A stretch of 64,000 nt of DNA. It comes from CAYSCS01 sp964429695 (GTDB taxonomy: Bacteria > Acidobacteriota > Aminicenantia > Aminicenantales > Aminicenantaceae). The stretch is from positions 62,001-126,000 of the forward strand of contig CAYSCS010000073.1 in assembly GCA_964429695.1 (NCBI GenBank), read 5' to 3'. The position numbers were made by a program, and so were the translations under genes. Under the pieces are notes generated by a model. The model saw only the letters and a list, made by a program, of their open reading frames with translations. It did no database searches and was not told where the DNA came from. Each line of letters begins with the position of its first letter. The stretch's first letter is position 1. Positions 62,190 through 64,000 of this stretch are shown here, one piece after another.

Positions 62190-62558
62190 ATGTTTAGAGA
62201 AAGAAGAAAAGAAATAAGAATCAAGGGAGAGACTAAGATCTCGTTTCGGGTTATTGGGGATGATGTGGATTCCAGTGCTTCGAAGATATTTTTTGCTTTC
62301 ACAAGGGATATTTCTGTGGGAGGCACAAGAATGATAACTGATATCTTTCTCCCCCTAGAAACAATACTTGAAATCGAACTTCCTTTGTTGAGATTAAGAA
62401 AGATAATAAGAGTTAAGGGAAAAGTGAAGTGGAGAAGGAATCTTGGCATCGAAGATATTTTTGAGATGGGATTAGAGTTTGTGAATACTCAGCCAGAAAG
62501 CACACTGGCTCTTATGGAATATGTTTATGGAAGTAACCCTAAGGGCTCTTATTTCTAA
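62190..62558 (+). CDS. PilZ-domain protein (c-di-GMP receptor)
   Basis: The 122-residue protein is a single PilZ domain with the c-di-GMP binding residues: the N-terminal RRKEIR (RxxxR) at 6-10 and DISVGGTRM (D/NxSxxG) at 40-48, followed by the beta-barrel strands LEIELPLLRLRKIIRVKGKVKW. It should bind cyclic di-GMP and affect motility, polysaccharide or pilus function through a partner. AAGAGGAAGAGCTCT precedes the ATG. It is a single gene about 560 nt downstream of a sigma-54 promoter and converges with the gene at 62585-63094. Confidence 0.87.
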   Translation: MFRERRKEIRIKGETKISFRVIGDDVDSSASKIFFAFTRDISVGGTRMITDIFLPLETILEIELPLLRLRKIIRVKGKVKWRRNLGIEDIFEMGLEFVNTQPESTLALMEYVYGSNPKGSYF

Positions 62559-62584
62559 TTTTTTGGGAATTTAATCTTTTTTGG

Positions 62585-63094
62585 TTATTTCTTGTTAAGG
62601 CTTTTTTTTAGTTCTTCAATTTGCCTTCTTGTTTCCTCGAGTTTTTCGTAAGTTTCGACTATTTCTCTCTGGATTTCGTCCCTTAAAGTCCAGTCTAAGA
62701 AGGTGTAGAATTTTTGTTGAAGGGCGTTTATCTTTGTTTCCAAAAGCTCAGCATATTCTATTTCTTTTTCCAGTCTGGTTTCGAGGGAAGATTTATTCCC
62801 GGTTCTATCTATTTCCCCTATCGGACCAGAAGGGGAGAAGAGGTTTCTTCTTGAAGGCTGAGCTTGGGGAATTCGAATAGAGTCTTTATCTTCTGGAATG
62901 AAGGAAAGGGGGATGAGGATTGCAGCCCTTTTTTTGACAAGATTAAGGTCTTCATTTGTCACCACTATTCCCTTTTTCCCTCCAAGGCTTTCTCTTCTTT
63001 GTTTTTCTTTTTGAGCAAGCTCAACCAGGCTTTGAGAATGAAGAAATGTTAGGGAAAGGAAGATAGAAAGAAATACTTTAATTAATTTTTTCAT
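62585..63094 (-). CDS. exported coiled-coil protein, unknown function
   Basis: The 169-residue protein has a signal peptide (LIKVFLSIFLSLTFLHSQ), a basic segment with GGKKGIVVTNEDLNLVKKR, and a C-terminal helical stretch (from about 105 to the end; SLETRLEKEIEYAELLETKINALQQ and IVETYEKLEETRRQIEELKKSL) with heptad-like leucines. The short VVTNEDL segment is common in small exported proteins of this kind in Acidobacteria; no function is known to me. It ends 27 bp from the convergent PilZ gene. The gap at 63095-63370 is AT-rich, with nothing recognised. Confidence 0.6.
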   Translation of the reverse strand: MKKLIKVFLSIFLSLTFLHSQSLVELAQKEKQRRESLGGKKGIVVTNEDLNLVKKRAAILIPLSFIPEDKDSIRIPQAQPSRRNLFSPSGPIGEIDRTGNKSSLETRLEKEIEYAELLETKINALQQKFYTFLDWTLRDEIQREIVETYEKLEETRRQIEELKKSLNKK

Positions 63095-63370
63095 TTCTAT
63101 TTTTTATTTTACTAGCCTAATTTTAATTTGAGATTTTTTTCAAGTCAACCATTCTAAGTTTTAGAAATTTCTCCTGAAAATATGACAGATTTATCTTGCC
63201 ACTCTTAGCGATTTTGGCAGAGTGGAGGAGGGAATTTATCTTAAAAAATGTTTTATGCGGGCTTTTGAGTTTTTTAAGATGTCTTAAAGGTTCATCCAAA
63301 TCTAAATTTCCATTTTGTAAATGAAGAAAGTTAATGGATTTTGATCTGACTAGGGGGGAGTCCCTGTAAC

Positions 63371-64000
63371 TTAGATTTTGAGTTTTTTAGCAAAAATTTT
63401 CTTCTCTTTTATCATTATTTTCTGGATGGTACATACATAAGAAGGAATTTCCTTAAGAAGCGAACCGGCAAAGGAAGCACTCAAAGGACACAAGGTGCAA
63501 TCCTCAAGTTCAGGACACTCAAGACATTCAGGCCTTAAATTAAGGAAATTTTCCCTTAGAAGACTCTTGTAATGATGAGAAACTTTCTTCCACGAGCTTT
63601 TTATTTGCCTCGGAGAATTGAGATTTCCGAACCTGAACTTTTCGAGCATCGATTTATTCTTTCCGACTCTATAGTAATCGGAGAAGAGGAAACAACCCCA
63701 CACCTCTCCCGCAGCAGAGATGGCCATTCTATCCTTTGCCGCAGAACAGTAAAAAATGCCTTTTTTCTCTTTCTCTCTAAAATAAGCGAAAGGGATTTCT
63801 CCAGTATTGCGATAATGATTCGAGACAATTTTTCTAAGTTTGACCATTTGTTCTTCAAACTTTGTCAAAGACCTATCATCCCAGAAATGGAGAAAAGAAA
63901 GGTTAAAGAGGATACTTTTAAGACCAAGTTGGAGAATGAATTCAAGGGATTCTGCAAGAAGTTCAACTGTCTCAGGAATAAAGACACTATTAGTTTCTAG
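63371..64000 (-). CDS. radical SAM/SPASM protein (5' end outside window)
   Basis: The minus-strand frame stays open from the right edge (64000) to the stop at 63371, giving 210 codons of the C-terminal part. The edge segment NSVFIPETVELLAESLEFI followed by GLKSILFNL matches the end of a radical SAM barrel. The C-terminal part has SPASM-type cysteines: FYCSAAKDRMAISAAGEVWGCF, then a CLECPELEDCTLCPLSAS cluster region. The CxxxCxxC radical SAM motif would lie outside the window. SPASM enzymes modify peptides or proteins or mature other enzymes; the substrate is not deducible. TTG at 63868 is not a real start, since homology-like sequence continues upstream of it. Confidence 0.72.
   Translation of the reverse strand, partial: LETNSVFIPETVELLAESLEFILQLGLKSILFNLSFLHFWDDRSLTKFEEQMVKLRKIVSNHYRNTGEIPFAYFREKEKKGIFYCSAAKDRMAISAAGEVWGCFLFSDYYRVGKNKSMLEKFRFGNLNSPRQIKSSWKKVSHHYKSLLRENFLNLRPECLECPELEDCTLCPLSASFAGSLLKEIPSYVCTIQKIMIKEKKIFAKKLKI

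Noticed and set aside
1..64000. CRISPR array, tRNA, rRNA, prophage or integron
   Set aside because: No regularly spaced direct repeats, no cloverleaf-like sequence, no phage genes and no integrase were seen on reading both strands.

Overview
The window (about 41% GC by eye, no rRNA or tRNA seen) looks like a chromosome segment of an anaerobic diderm bacterium. GWxTD-domain proteins, Oar-like TonB-dependent receptors with an N-terminal carboxypeptidase-regulatory-like domain, repeated sulfatase-TPR fusions and very many multiheme cytochromes together suggest Acidobacteriota, most likely an Aminicenantia-type lineage. That placement is inference from gene content.

Region 1 (1-17.9 kb, all minus strand) is an electron-transfer island. 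In transcription order it holds an Rrf2 regulator, a MtrA/DmsE-like periplasmic decaheme, a MtrB-like outer-membrane barrel and a secreted decaheme made of two pentaheme repeats. A HAO-family octaheme cytochrome follows, then a long operon: ResB-CcsA cytochrome c maturation, an 18-heme NapC/NrfH-anchored cytochrome, a Rieske protein, a fused b6/IV-type cytochrome b and a membrane-anchored nonaheme. A tetraheme c554-like protein and a partial FAD oxidoreductase end the region. I count 58 CxxCH motifs plus one CX4CH. The layout reads as a path from menaquinol to the cell surface. A TATAGAA-centred dyad recurs upstream of four of these genes, including the Rrf2 gene.

Region 2 (18-24.9 kb) has a DUF6599 / Tat-exported DUF362 / FmdB zinc-ribbon operon, YggS, an amidohydrolase, a decayed IS110-family transposase, a small exported protein and a flavodoxin.

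Region 3 (25.4-33.1 kb) is a one-promoter operon for an ATP-dependent class I benzoyl-CoA reductase (BcrC, B, D, A) with its ferredoxin and a ferredoxin:NAD(P) oxidoreductase. It is headed by an unusual HTH-GNAT regulator whose probable operator lies between the -10 element and its own start codon. Aromatic-ring reduction next to an extracellular electron-transfer island suggests anaerobic aromatic oxidation coupled to an external acceptor.

Region 4 (33.1-61.2 kb) is an envelope and peptide/polymer-use region: a lipoprotein, two GWxTD proteins, a TPR protein, an amidohydrolase pair (one apparently metal-free), two TonB-dependent receptors, three sulfatase-like TPR fusions, a membrane spermidine-synthase-like protein, a serine hydrolase and an S9 peptidase. 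Both receptor genes carry the same upstream architecture: a sigma-54 promoter, a pair of CCAAAA/TTTTGG dyads about 85-115 bp above it, and a leader hairpin whose stem shows two compensatory base-pair changes between the loci.

Region 5 (61.6-64 kb) has an excellent sigma-54 promoter match, a possible small gene, a PilZ protein, a small exported coiled-coil protein and a radical-SAM/SPASM gene cut by the window edge.
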